A DNA stretch of 12,220 nucleotides, from NCBI GenBank assembly GCA_905479665.1, contig CAJQNM010000648.1, positions 1-12,220 on the forward strand, read 5' to 3'. A program made the translations under genes and the position numbers. This DNA is from an uncultured Saprospiraceae bacterium (GTDB lineage Bacteria > Bacteroidota > Bacteroidia > Chitinophagales > Saprospiraceae). The notes below the pieces were generated by a model. That model did not search any database. It saw nothing but the letters and a program-made list of their open reading frames with translations, and was not told the DNA's origin. This document shows, piece after piece, positions 6,727 through 12,220 of the stretch (position 1 is its first letter; each line of letters opens with the position of its first letter).

Positions 6727-7416
6727 ATGATGGCCATCGATCATCAAAGAAAAATCTCCCATCTCGCATTGTGTCTAGCATACTTTCTTTGCTCCCACCT
6801 TTTCCTGCAAGCACAAGAAGAAACTAAGAGGTATTTGACTATGGGACTCTCCCCATTTGGTCTCCTCGATCCAATCACTCCTTCGCTAAATATGGCGGCT
6901 GAGATAAGTCTTTCTCAAAAGATAAGTTTAGAACTTGGCTACGGTCTAGATCTCAACGTCAATCTGACGGATTGGCATGAAAGCCCAGAATTCCGGCACC
7001 ACAAATATTGGATCGGTAGCAAATACTTTATTGACGGCCATGATGGCAATTTTCCAAATACCTACCTTGGCCTTTCCTTTTTCAAAGTTATCAATGACTA
7101 TGAAAAATCCGACGGTTCCTTTTTGCAAACTGATGTCGTATTTTCATATGAGACAGCTTTTGTCGAGCGCAGAATCAATGGCATGCGATTTAAATTGGGT
7201 CGAGAGATTCAACCTTGGGACCCAATACTCGTAGATTTCTTCATTGGTCTTGGGATAAGCCATCTACGTATTGATTATTTTTCCGACAATTTTTTCGATG
7301 GTGGTGAATGGCCCATTGACAGCTGGTTACGTCCATTTGATTGGCATGAAGGGAGGTTCTACCAACCTGATGCTCAAATCGGAATCAAAATCTCCTACCT
7401 GATTTCGAAACCCTAG
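6727..7416 (+). CDS. Exported protein of unknown function, probably outer membrane beta-barrel
   Basis: 229 residues; not recognised as a named family. The N-terminus has a basic stretch and a hydrophobic core (about 12-28), with likely signal peptidase cleavage near LQAQ (27-30). The mature part has alternating hydrophobic/polar strands with aromatic ends and turns (for example MGLSPFGLLDPITPSLNMAAE, then KISLELGYGLDLNVNL, KYWIGSKYFI, TYLGLSFFKVI, DFFIGLGISHLRIDYF), and ends QIGIKISYLIS, like the last strand of a small barrel. This resembles DUF3575-like outer membrane proteins of Bacteroidota in layout, but that is a weak comparison. ATGs at 6727 and 6730 are both possible starts. Its TAG stop interlocks with the TAG of the converging shikimate dehydrogenase gene through the shared palindrome CTAG at 7413-7416. 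It stands alone, so context gives no function. Confidence 0.65.
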   Translation: MMAIDHQRKISHLALCLAYFLCSHLFLQAQEETKRYLTMGLSPFGLLDPITPSLNMAAEISLSQKISLELGYGLDLNVNLTDWHESPEFRHHKYWIGSKYFIDGHDGNFPNTYLGLSFFKVINDYEKSDGSFLQTDVVFSYETAFVERRINGMRFKLGREIQPWDPILVDFFIGLGISHLRIDYFSDNFFDGGEWPIDSWLRPFDWHEGRFYQPDAQIGIKISYLISKP

Positions 7417-8273
7417 GAGGCTGTTGAATAAATCTCCTCTATTTTTCGTCGCATCACAGACCCATCTACATCCACACCCGACCAATATTTAATGCCAATT
7501 CTTCCTTGATTTACCAGCATTCCGATCCCATCTAAAATTCGGCAGCCACATTCAGCAGCCTCTTGCAAGAATGGTGTCTTTGGTGGGTTTACGATCAAGT
7601 CACAAACCACCATATGTGTCAATAGGGTCTTCTTATCAACCGGCACCCGCACAACCTGTGGGGAGAGCCCAATGCTGGTGCAGTTGATAATTATTTCTGT
7701 TTCTGCTGGTATCGGGTAGTTCCCTTCCCAAGATTTCAACTCAACCTGTACAGCAGTCTTGCGCTGTAGTAAATCGACAAGGCCTTCTCCACGATGAGTA
7801 CTACGGTTTACGATGGTTATTTTTTCCACGCCCTGCAGTGCAAGCTCCACACTCACCGCACGAGCTGCTCCTCCAGCTCCAAAAATTAAAACCTTTTTCC
7901 CTTCCGGATCGATCACCTCTCGCAATGATTGCAAAAATCCTTTGCCATCGGTATTTTCTCCAATATATTTCCCGTCTCGCTCTACAACACAATTTACAGC
8001 CTCGATGAGGGAAGCCGATTCTCCCAGTCCATCCAAATGATCGATGATCGCCACTTTATGTGGGATGGTGCAATTAAATCCTTTATACCCCATGGCGCGG
8101 AGGCCAGCGACCGCAGCCCTGAGATTTTCTGGAGGTACTTCTGTGGTTACGTATCGATAATTCATGCCGTGATGGGCAAAAGCAGCCTCCACCATTGCTT
8201 CAGTAGGGTTGTCCCAAACGGGATAGCCAAAATTTCCGATGAGTTCCTTTTTGAACGATATCTCTTTAGGCAT
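7413..8273 (-). CDS. aroE: Shikimate dehydrogenase homologue with non-canonical substrate motif
   Basis: 286 residues. The family reduces 3-dehydroshikimate to shikimate with NADPH in the cytoplasm (aromatic amino acid route). Seen: NCTIPHK (67-73) with the catalytic Lys73; EAVNCV (91-96) with the substrate-binding Asn94; ENTDGKGF (106-113) with the catalytic Asp109; a dinucleotide-binding loop FGAGGAARA (131-139); and NRST (156-159), the usual NADP phosphate-binding loop position. The N-terminal motif that in AroE reads G-x-P-x-x-H-S-x-S-P is here GYPVWDNPTEAM (16-27): both shikimate-carboxylate serines are missing. I recall Planctomycete-like homologues with a comparable P-V-x-x-N-P-T motif, so this looks like a distinct subgroup rather than a damaged gene, since the catalytic Lys/Asp pair is intact. 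It starts four bases after the rsgA stop, so it is probably the last gene of that transcription unit. Confidence 0.83.
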   Translation of the reverse strand: MPKEISFKKELIGNFGYPVWDNPTEAMVEAAFAHHGMNYRYVTTEVPPENLRAAVAGLRAMGYKGFNCTIPHKVAIIDHLDGLGESASLIEAVNCVVERDGKYIGENTDGKGFLQSLREVIDPEGKKVLIFGAGGAARAVSVELALQGVEKITIVNRSTHRGEGLVDLLQRKTAVQVELKSWEGNYPIPAETEIIINCTSIGLSPQVVRVPVDKKTLLTHMVVCDLIVNPPKTPFLQEAAECGCRILDGIGMLVNQGRIGIKYWSGVDVDGSVMRRKIEEIYSTAS

Positions 8274-8277
8274 TTTA

Positions 8278-9237
8278 CTACAAATCTGCGTGACGTTCCC
8301 AGTAGTTTTGATCCTCTATTTCATCTAATATTTGTAGGTAATTTGCGTAGCGCAGCTCGCTGATCACTTCGGTCTCCATACCTTGAACAATTGCGCACCC
8401 CGGTTCGTCTCGATGCATGCAATTGTTAAAACGGCAATTATCTGACAGTTCAAAAAATTCACGAAAATTATGCGCGACATCCATCGGCTCAAGATTATTA
8501 AAAGAGAGGCTCTTAAAACCTGGGGTGTCGATGATACGGGTATTATGCTCAAGTGAGTACATGGTCGCAAAAGTGGTGGTATGCTGGCCTTTGCCACTCG
8601 ATTCAGAAAGCTCTGTAGTACGCAGGTCAAGATCGGGATACATGGCATTAATAAAAGTTGACTTTCCCACTCCTGACTGTCCACTGATCAAGGTGGTTTT
8701 CCCTAGCAAAATATTTTCCACTCTTAGGGCATCTTCACTATCTAAGCTCGAAATAAGATAGGTCGGATAACCAATGCCATTATAAATATCCGCTAAATAT
8801 TCATACAAATTGAGATCGCCTTCATTGTAAATATCTTTCTTATTAAATATGATGATCGCCGGAATATCATGGGGTTCGGTCATTAATAAAAAACGGTCGA
8901 TCACACCCTGTTTCAAGTTGGGCTCTCGAATGGTAATCACTAAAATGGCCTGGTCGATGTTGCTCGCCAACAAATGCAGCTGGTGCTTTTTTCGAGGTGA
9001 CTGCCGCACCACGTAATTTTGGCGAGGTAGGATCTTTTTAATTAGGGCCGTATTCTCGTTTTCGTTTTCTATCTCAAAAAGAACGAGGTCGCCCACGGCA
9101 ACGGGATTGGTGAGGGTCTTGCCATGGAGGCGAAACTTGCCTCTGATGCGGGCATCATAAGTGACCCCATTTTGATCTTTGATCTGGTACCAGCTCCCAG
9201 TGCTTCGCACTACAATCGCCTCGTCGCCAGCCGTCAT
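8278..9237 (-). CDS. rsgA: Ribosome small-subunit-dependent GTPase A (RsgA/YjeQ)
   Basis: Circularly permuted GTPase that acts in late 30S ribosome maturation. From the ATG at 9237 it has 319 residues. Numbering on the longer GTG form (start 9270, 330 residues): OB-fold (about 20-85) beginning VVRSTGSWYQI; G4 motif NKKD (143-146) ahead of the P-loop GQSGVGKST (197-205); switch GKGQHTTT (226-233); G3 DTPG (248-251); and a C-terminal zinc site Cys279, Cys284, His286, Cys292. The order G4-G1-G3 is the hallmark permutation. I chose the ATG at 9237 because family members normally begin only a few residues before the KSTGSWY segment. The GTG at 9270 directly follows an in-frame TGA and would overlap a possible small upstream ORF; it remains possible. 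Four bases separate it from the aroE homologue downstream. Confidence 0.93.
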   Translation of the reverse strand: MTAGDEAIVVRSTGSWYQIKDQNGVTYDARIRGKFRLHGKTLTNPVAVGDLVLFEIENENENTALIKKILPRQNYVVRQSPRKKHQLHLLASNIDQAILVITIREPNLKQGVIDRFLLMTEPHDIPAIIIFNKKDIYNEGDLNLYEYLADIYNGIGYPTYLISSLDSEDALRVENILLGKTTLISGQSGVGKSTFINAMYPDLDLRTTELSESSGKGQHTTTFATMYSLEHNTRIIDTPGFKSLSFNNLEPMDVAHNFREFFELSDNCRFNNCMHRDEPGCAIVQGMETEVISELRYANYLQILDEIEDQNYWERHADL

Positions 9238-9244
9238 AGCCAGA

Positions 9245-9358
9245 TCAGTTGCATAAAGCGGCTTCTTCACTCAACCGTGCCATTTTCTCCACGTTGCATA
9301 CACGTACTTGATCGGGATCAAAAAGGTTGGCTGGCGTCATCTCGTGATATACGTTCAT
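9245..9358 (-). CDS. Possible small ORF (37 residues) upstream of rsgA
   Basis: In the 150-base gap between the HIT gene and rsgA, an ATG-initiated frame encodes 37 residues: it begins MNVYHEMTPANLFDPDQVRV, continues with a charged segment CNVEKMARLSEEAA, and ends LCN. The TGA lies seven bases before the preferred rsgA ATG, a spacing typical of operon neighbours. No signal peptide, membrane segment or recognised domain. The frame upstream is closed by TAG, so it is not a fragment of a longer intact gene. It could be a genuine small protein, a leader peptide controlling rsgA, or chance. Confidence 0.3.
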   Translation of the reverse strand: MNVYHEMTPANLFDPDQVRVCNVEKMARLSEEAALCN

Positions 9359-9420
9359 TTTTCGCTAGAATGCGAGAGCATCATGCCTTCACAAGGTACC
9401 TGTTTTCTGCGTAAGATCTC

Positions 9421-9822
9421 TTAGGTCGGAGACAACGCTGTGCGGATCTGCGCCGCAATTTCTTCCATCTCTTCGGCCGCTAGGGAGAGCTTCGGTTGCT
9501 TAAAATCCATGTCCCCCACACCGAAAATTGGTATGAGATGTACATGCGCATGGGGTACTTCCAGACCGATCACGGTGAGGCCAATACGACTGCAAGGCAA
9601 GACTTTCTTCATTCCCAAAGCAACCTGCTTGGCAAATACCATCAATCCCGCCAGCTGCTCGTCTCCAAGATCAAAGATGTAGTCCGTTTCTAGCTTGGGT
9701 ATGACCAGGGCATGACCTCTCACCAAAGGCTGGATATCGAGAAAAGCATAATAATCTTCGCTCTCAGCGACCCGATAAGAGGGTATTTCACCTGCGACGA
9801 TCCGACTAAAGATAGAGGGCAT
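9421..9822 (-). CDS. HIT (histidine triad) family protein
   Basis: 133 residues, the usual length of a HINT-like protein: a small cytoplasmic nucleotide hydrolase or phosphoramidase. Seen: the N-terminal SIFSRIVAGEIPSYRVAE (3-20), a family hallmark; AFLDIQPLVRGHALVIPK (26-43), the strand-turn carrying the conserved G-H; and the histidine triad PHAHVHLIP with His91, His93 and His95 (His93 the probable nucleophile). The stretch before the triad (VIGLEVP) is the Bacteroidota form rather than the AGQ of E. coli HinT. The ATG at 9822 is eight bases from the greA stop; greA followed by a HIT gene is a recurrent Bacteroidota arrangement, so co-transcription is very likely. The physiological substrate is unknown. 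Confidence 0.92.
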   Translation of the reverse strand: MPSIFSRIVAGEIPSYRVAESEDYYAFLDIQPLVRGHALVIPKLETDYIFDLGDEQLAGLMVFAKQVALGMKKVLPCSRIGLTVIGLEVPHAHVHLIPIFGVGDMDFKQPKLSLAAEEMEEIAAQIRTALSPT

Positions 9823-9830
9823 CGCTCGGG

Positions 9831-10304
9831 CTAGATGGTGATGTTCATAATTTCAAACTGTAAGAGGCCTCCCGGAGTCTGAATTTCTGCCACTTCGCCT
9901 ACTTTCTTGCCCAGCAAGCCTTCACCCATCGGCGATGACACAGAGATCTTTTTCTCCTTGAGGTTGGCTTCTGCCTCAGCGACTAGATGATAGACCATCT
10001 CTCTGTCGTTCTTCTTGTTCTTGATCGTCACCTTAGACAAGACCGTCACTTGCGACGTATCAAGCAGGGAGGTGTCGAGGACACGGGCATTGGCCAACGA
10101 TTTCTCCATTTCGTTGATTTTCATCTCCAGCATGCCCTGGGCATCTTTTGCAGCATCATACTCGGCGTTCTCTGAGAGGTCCCCTTTCTCCCGAGCTTCC
10201 GCAATGGCCTTCGCAATATCAGATCGGCCATCACTTTTGAGAGTCTCCAGCTCCTTTTTTAGCCGTGTATAGCCCTCTGCAGTTAAATATGTGTATTCAG
10301 GCAT
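9831..10304 (-). CDS. greA: Transcription elongation factor GreA
   Basis: 157 residues, standard GreA length. It rescues backtracked RNA polymerase by stimulating transcript cleavage through the secondary channel. Seen: an N-terminal coiled coil starting YLTAEGYTRLKKELE (6-20), with the tip motif GDLSENAEYDAAK (41-53) bearing the acidic residues Asp42 and Glu45 equivalent to the catalytic E. coli pair; a second coiled-coil arm to about residue 75; and the FKBP-like C-terminal domain with SSPMGEGLLGKKVGE (123-137) and the final TPGG.LQFEI. The frame stays open for 30 codons upstream (to an ATG at 10392-10394), but that extension overlaps an inverted repeat and has no family counterpart, so the ATG at 10304 is preferred. 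It is followed by the HIT gene after eight bases. Confidence 0.95.
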   Translation of the reverse strand: MPEYTYLTAEGYTRLKKELETLKSDGRSDIAKAIAEAREKGDLSENAEYDAAKDAQGMLEMKINEMEKSLANARVLDTSLLDTSQVTVLSKVTIKNKKNDREMVYHLVAEAEANLKEKKISVSSPMGEGLLGKKVGEVAEIQTPGGLLQFEIMNITI

Positions 10305-10369
10305 AATGTCTGTTTCGTATTTGCTTTTAAAAAATCGGTGTAATGGCTTGAGATAGTCGGACTTACCTG

Positions 10370-10429
10370 AGGGTTCGTCCGAAAAATCGTTCATTTTGAG
10401 CCTCGTTCAGAGCTTGCCGGACGAACCCT
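10370..10429. repeat. Perfect 12-bp inverted repeat in the greA upstream region
   Basis: AGGGTTCGTCCG at 10370-10381 and its exact reverse complement CGGACGAACCCT at 10418-10429 are separated by 36 bases. Transcribed on the minus strand it would form a strong stem-loop between the PorV-family stop and the greA start. No U-run follows, so it is not a classic terminator; it could be a 5' UTR structure, a transcript-processing or stability element, or a copy of an intergenic repeat. Confidence 0.6.
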
Positions 10430-10466
10430 GACATTAATATAGCATTAATCAGAATAGTTCTGCGCT

Positions 10467-11528
10467 CTACAGGTCAAATCGTACACTCAGGTTATGAGTG
10501 CCCGACCAGGGATTGGTCACTCGGTAGGCGTAGTCGACACCTAGCTTGGTTTCGCTTTTGCGTGAAATAGGTACTTGAAACGAAGCGCCAAAACTCAGGC
10601 CACTATATACGTTTTGGTCAATGTCAGCCACAGATGCTCCCAGATCTTGCTTATACGCAGCCCGCAACATCACCATATCGCTAAAAGAATACTCAACCCC
10701 TCCACCCAGCGCGTCGCGTGAGAATGAGTTTGATGTAAAGTTGCCAAGCACGGTCAGGCGGTGTTTTGCTCCGATGAGAAAATCGTACGAGGCGCCAATA
10801 TTGAGCGCGGATGGCAGTTCGAATCGCGCTCCTCGATGATCAAATGAAAGATCATAGTTGATGGTGCCATCGGGATTTGTGGTCCGGAATGAAAGCCCTT
10901 CTCCTCCGAATACCATCGGAGTACCAACATTGCGTAGCGAAATACCAAAGCGGAAATTGTCTTCGGGCCCAGTGACATACTGGACGCCTGCATCTAGCGC
11001 TATCCCTGATGCGGATAGGTCGGCTGTCGATTCTGATATGAGGCGCACAGTCATCCCCACCGAAACCTTATTTTCAAAAATATGGGCATACGCCAAACCC
11101 AGATGAAAAAAATTGGGCGAAAAAGTCGCCCCGGTCCCCTCTGGTTGGTCGGTGGTAGTGACTTGGATATCGCCAAAGTCTACTGCCATCAGGCTAATGC
11201 CCAACACCCCGTTTTCTCCCATACGCTGAGCAACACCGACAGCATTGAGATTTATTCCGGTACCTTCTAAATACCTGGCATTGCTGATCACAATCTGAGT
11301 TTTGGCCATTCGTACTAAGCCGGCTACATTGAGGCGCATCGCCTCGAGGCCACTGATCAGCGAGGTATTTTGGGTATGAAAACCAGCACTGCGGGCCCAT
11401 GGGTTGAGCAGCAATTCTGCGGCGCCAGCTTCACCCTGTCGGTCTGGATTTCCAGCCCAGATCAGAGAGGGCAGGCACAAAAGGAATAGGCATACCCCGA
11501 CCACCTTGTTACATCTCTTCATCATCAT
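10467..11528 (-). CDS. PorV/PorQ-family outer membrane protein
   Basis: 353 residues with a signal peptide (hydrophobic core 9-22, likely cleavage after LIWA, residue 25). Members are FadL-like outer membrane barrels; PorV shuttles cargo of the type IX secretion system, PorQ is part of the attachment complex. Seen: the N-terminal family block GEAGAAELLLNPWARSAGF (32-50) and GLEAMRLNVAGL (60-71), the counterpart of the usual D-x-x-A-x-x-x-NPAGL motif, here with Val in place of Pro; then many amphipathic strands with glycine-rich starts (LGISLMAVDFG, FHLGLAYAHIF, NIGASYDFLIG, LGGGVEYSF, SFGASFQVPI) and a last strand HNLSVRFDL. Three consecutive ATGs lie at 11528, 11525 and 11522; the first forms an ATGA overlap with the preceding gene's stop. 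This pairing with a large secreted protein is recurrent in Bacteroidota. Whether it is the core PorV or a paralogue cannot be decided here. Confidence 0.85.
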   Translation of the reverse strand: MMMKRCNKVVGVCLFLLCLPSLIWAGNPDRQGEAGAAELLLNPWARSAGFHTQNTSLISGLEAMRLNVAGLVRMAKTQIVISNARYLEGTGINLNAVGVAQRMGENGVLGISLMAVDFGDIQVTTTDQPEGTGATFSPNFFHLGLAYAHIFENKVSVGMTVRLISESTADLSASGIALDAGVQYVTGPEDNFRFGISLRNVGTPMVFGGEGLSFRTTNPDGTINYDLSFDHRGARFELPSALNIGASYDFLIGAKHRLTVLGNFTSNSFSRDALGGGVEYSFSDMVMLRAAYKQDLGASVADIDQNVYSGLSFGASFQVPISRKSETKLGVDYAYRVTNPWSGTHNLSVRFDL

Positions 11529-12220
11529 AAACCTGCCGGATCAAATTTTCGATTTATGCCAAACCATTTAATGGTCCGCTCACCAAGTTCAAAACCATTG
11601 ACATTGATCAGATAAACGCCAGATGCAATAGGAATACCAGCACTGTTGTTCAGATCCCATTCGATATCTGGAGTCACTTGCGTTTGCAAGACACCCGGAT
11701 TTGATCGATCTGCTTGTGGTATACCTGCTTCATCACGTCGATACTGCCGAATGAATTTTCCATCGAGCGAGTAAATGGTGATAATGCAACGAGGCGGCAG
11801 ATTAGTGATTTTTACGGTCGTGGTAAACTGTGAAGTTTCATAGGTTGAGAATGCCAAGTATGGATTCGGTACAACGTTTACGGCATCAAGTACACTTAGA
11901 TCTCTGGCCTCCACCAAATCTTCTGAAGCCTTGTTAGAAATTGTAAACTCATAGCTGGGCAGACCGCTGTTTGAGCTGGTGCCCTCTGCATATTGATAGG
12001 GATTGTCCACCCGCAACTGAATGCGGAGGTCGTTGGGAATGAGTCCCTCCCCGTAGCTGGTCAAAGAGTTGTTGGTAAAAGGTATGCCCGTCCATTTCAC
12101 ATCACGCAGGGCATTAAATTTTCGGTTAAACAGCTGGTCTTTGTCTAAGCGCACTCGCAAGTCCGCACACTCATCGTACTCCTGATTGGTGATGTAGATA
12201 AAGTGCTGTCCGGCCGTGTG
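11525..12220 (-). CDS. C-terminal part of a large secreted protein with FlgD-like/T9SS-type end domain, 5' partial
   Basis: 232 codons are visible (231 residues plus stop); the frame is open to the window end, so the N-terminus lies beyond 12220. The visible part has a domain with DLRIQLRVDNPYQYAEGT, then LDAVNVVPNPYLAFSTYE (the VPNPY motif that commonly opens a Bacteroidota C-terminal domain), KITNLPPRCIITIYSLDGKFIRQY and WDLNNSAGIPIASGVYLINV. This is the FlgD-like or 'sorting domain A'-like Ig fold, and it ends KWFGINRKFDPAGL. The domain closes differently from a canonical T9SS CTD, with an extra tail after the GVYLI strand. The gene overlaps the PorV-family gene by ATGA, so the two proteins are probably made together and may interact at the outer membrane. 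The same gene order (large protein then PorV) also occurs for PorU-PorV; the C25 peptidase domain that would prove PorU lies outside the window if present. Confidence 0.75.
   Translation of the reverse strand, partial: HTAGQHFIYITNQEYDECADLRVRLDKDQLFNRKFNALRDVKWTGIPFTNNSLTSYGEGLIPNDLRIQLRVDNPYQYAEGTSSNSGLPSYEFTISNKASEDLVEARDLSVLDAVNVVPNPYLAFSTYETSQFTTTVKITNLPPRCIITIYSLDGKFIRQYRRDEAGIPQADRSNPGVLQTQVTPDIEWDLNNSAGIPIASGVYLINVNGFELGERTIKWFGINRKFDPAGL

Noticed and set aside
7929..8363. 144-residue plus-strand open frame across the aroE-rsgA junction
   Set aside because: Antisense to two well-identified genes; no family features.
9124..9414. 96-residue plus-strand open frame covering the rsgA start and the HIT-rsgA gap
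   Set aside because: Mostly antisense to rsgA and the minus-strand small ORF; no recognisable features, though the gap itself is short of other explanations.
10305..10394. N-terminal extension of GreA by 30 residues
   Set aside because: GreA proteins start at the internal ATG (10304); the extension runs through the inverted repeat and has no family match.
1..12220. tRNA, rRNA, CRISPR arrays, insertion sequences or phage genes
   Set aside because: No cloverleaf-like block, regularly spaced repeats, transposase or integrase motif was seen on either strand.

Overview
The window looks like a chromosomal segment of a non-fermenting member of the Bacteroidota, probably Saprospiria- or Cytophagia-like. 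The support is a PorV/PorQ-family outer membrane protein paired with the C-terminus of a large secreted protein of the type IX secretion world, a greA-HIT pair with Bacteroidota-typical HIT sequence, and a TAnnTTTG-type promoter box. No tRNA, rRNA, CRISPR array, insertion sequence or phage gene was found. The density is high, with no gene-free stretch longer than about 165 bases.

Left part, plus strand (1-2313): three tightly packed genes (4-base gap, then an ATGA overlap) that read as plant/cyanobacterial vitamin E enzymes. They are a plant-type MPBQ/MSBQ methyltransferase with a C-terminal membrane anchor (VTE3-like, 5' end cut by the window), a gamma-tocopherol methyltransferase (VTE4-like), and a homogentisate prenyltransferase of the UbiA superfamily (VTE2/HPT-like). 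Together they would prenylate homogentisate and add ring methyl groups, giving a tocopherol- or plastoquinol/plastochromanol-like lipid. Tocopherol synthesis is generally regarded as a trait of oxygenic phototrophs, so this cluster is the most striking content of the window. Tocopherol cyclase and HPPD are not seen; they could lie upstream of base 1 or elsewhere.

Next, plus strand (2441-4911): a lipoprotein of the beta-propeller 'putative membrane-bound dehydrogenase' type with HEAT-like C-terminal repeats but no haem motif. It abuts a Tat-exported, lipidated high-potential iron-sulfur protein (HiPIP). The two probably form a periplasmic or membrane-surface redox pair. A candidate promoter sits just before them.

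Middle: a minus-strand SGLT-type sodium/solute symporter (4940-6595), and a plus-strand exported, probably beta-barrel protein of unknown function (6727-7416). The stop codon of the latter interlocks with that of the converging shikimate dehydrogenase gene.

Right part, minus strand, in transcription order: the C-terminus of a large secreted protein (runs off the window end), a PorV/PorQ-family protein (ATGA overlap), a 162-base gap carrying a 12-bp perfect inverted repeat, greA, a HIT-family protein, a possible 37-codon small ORF, rsgA, and an unusual shikimate dehydrogenase homologue lacking the usual Ser-x-Ser shikimate-binding motif. The run greA-HIT-rsgA-aroE is housekeeping: transcript cleavage, nucleotide hydrolysis, 30S ribosome maturation and aromatic biosynthesis.
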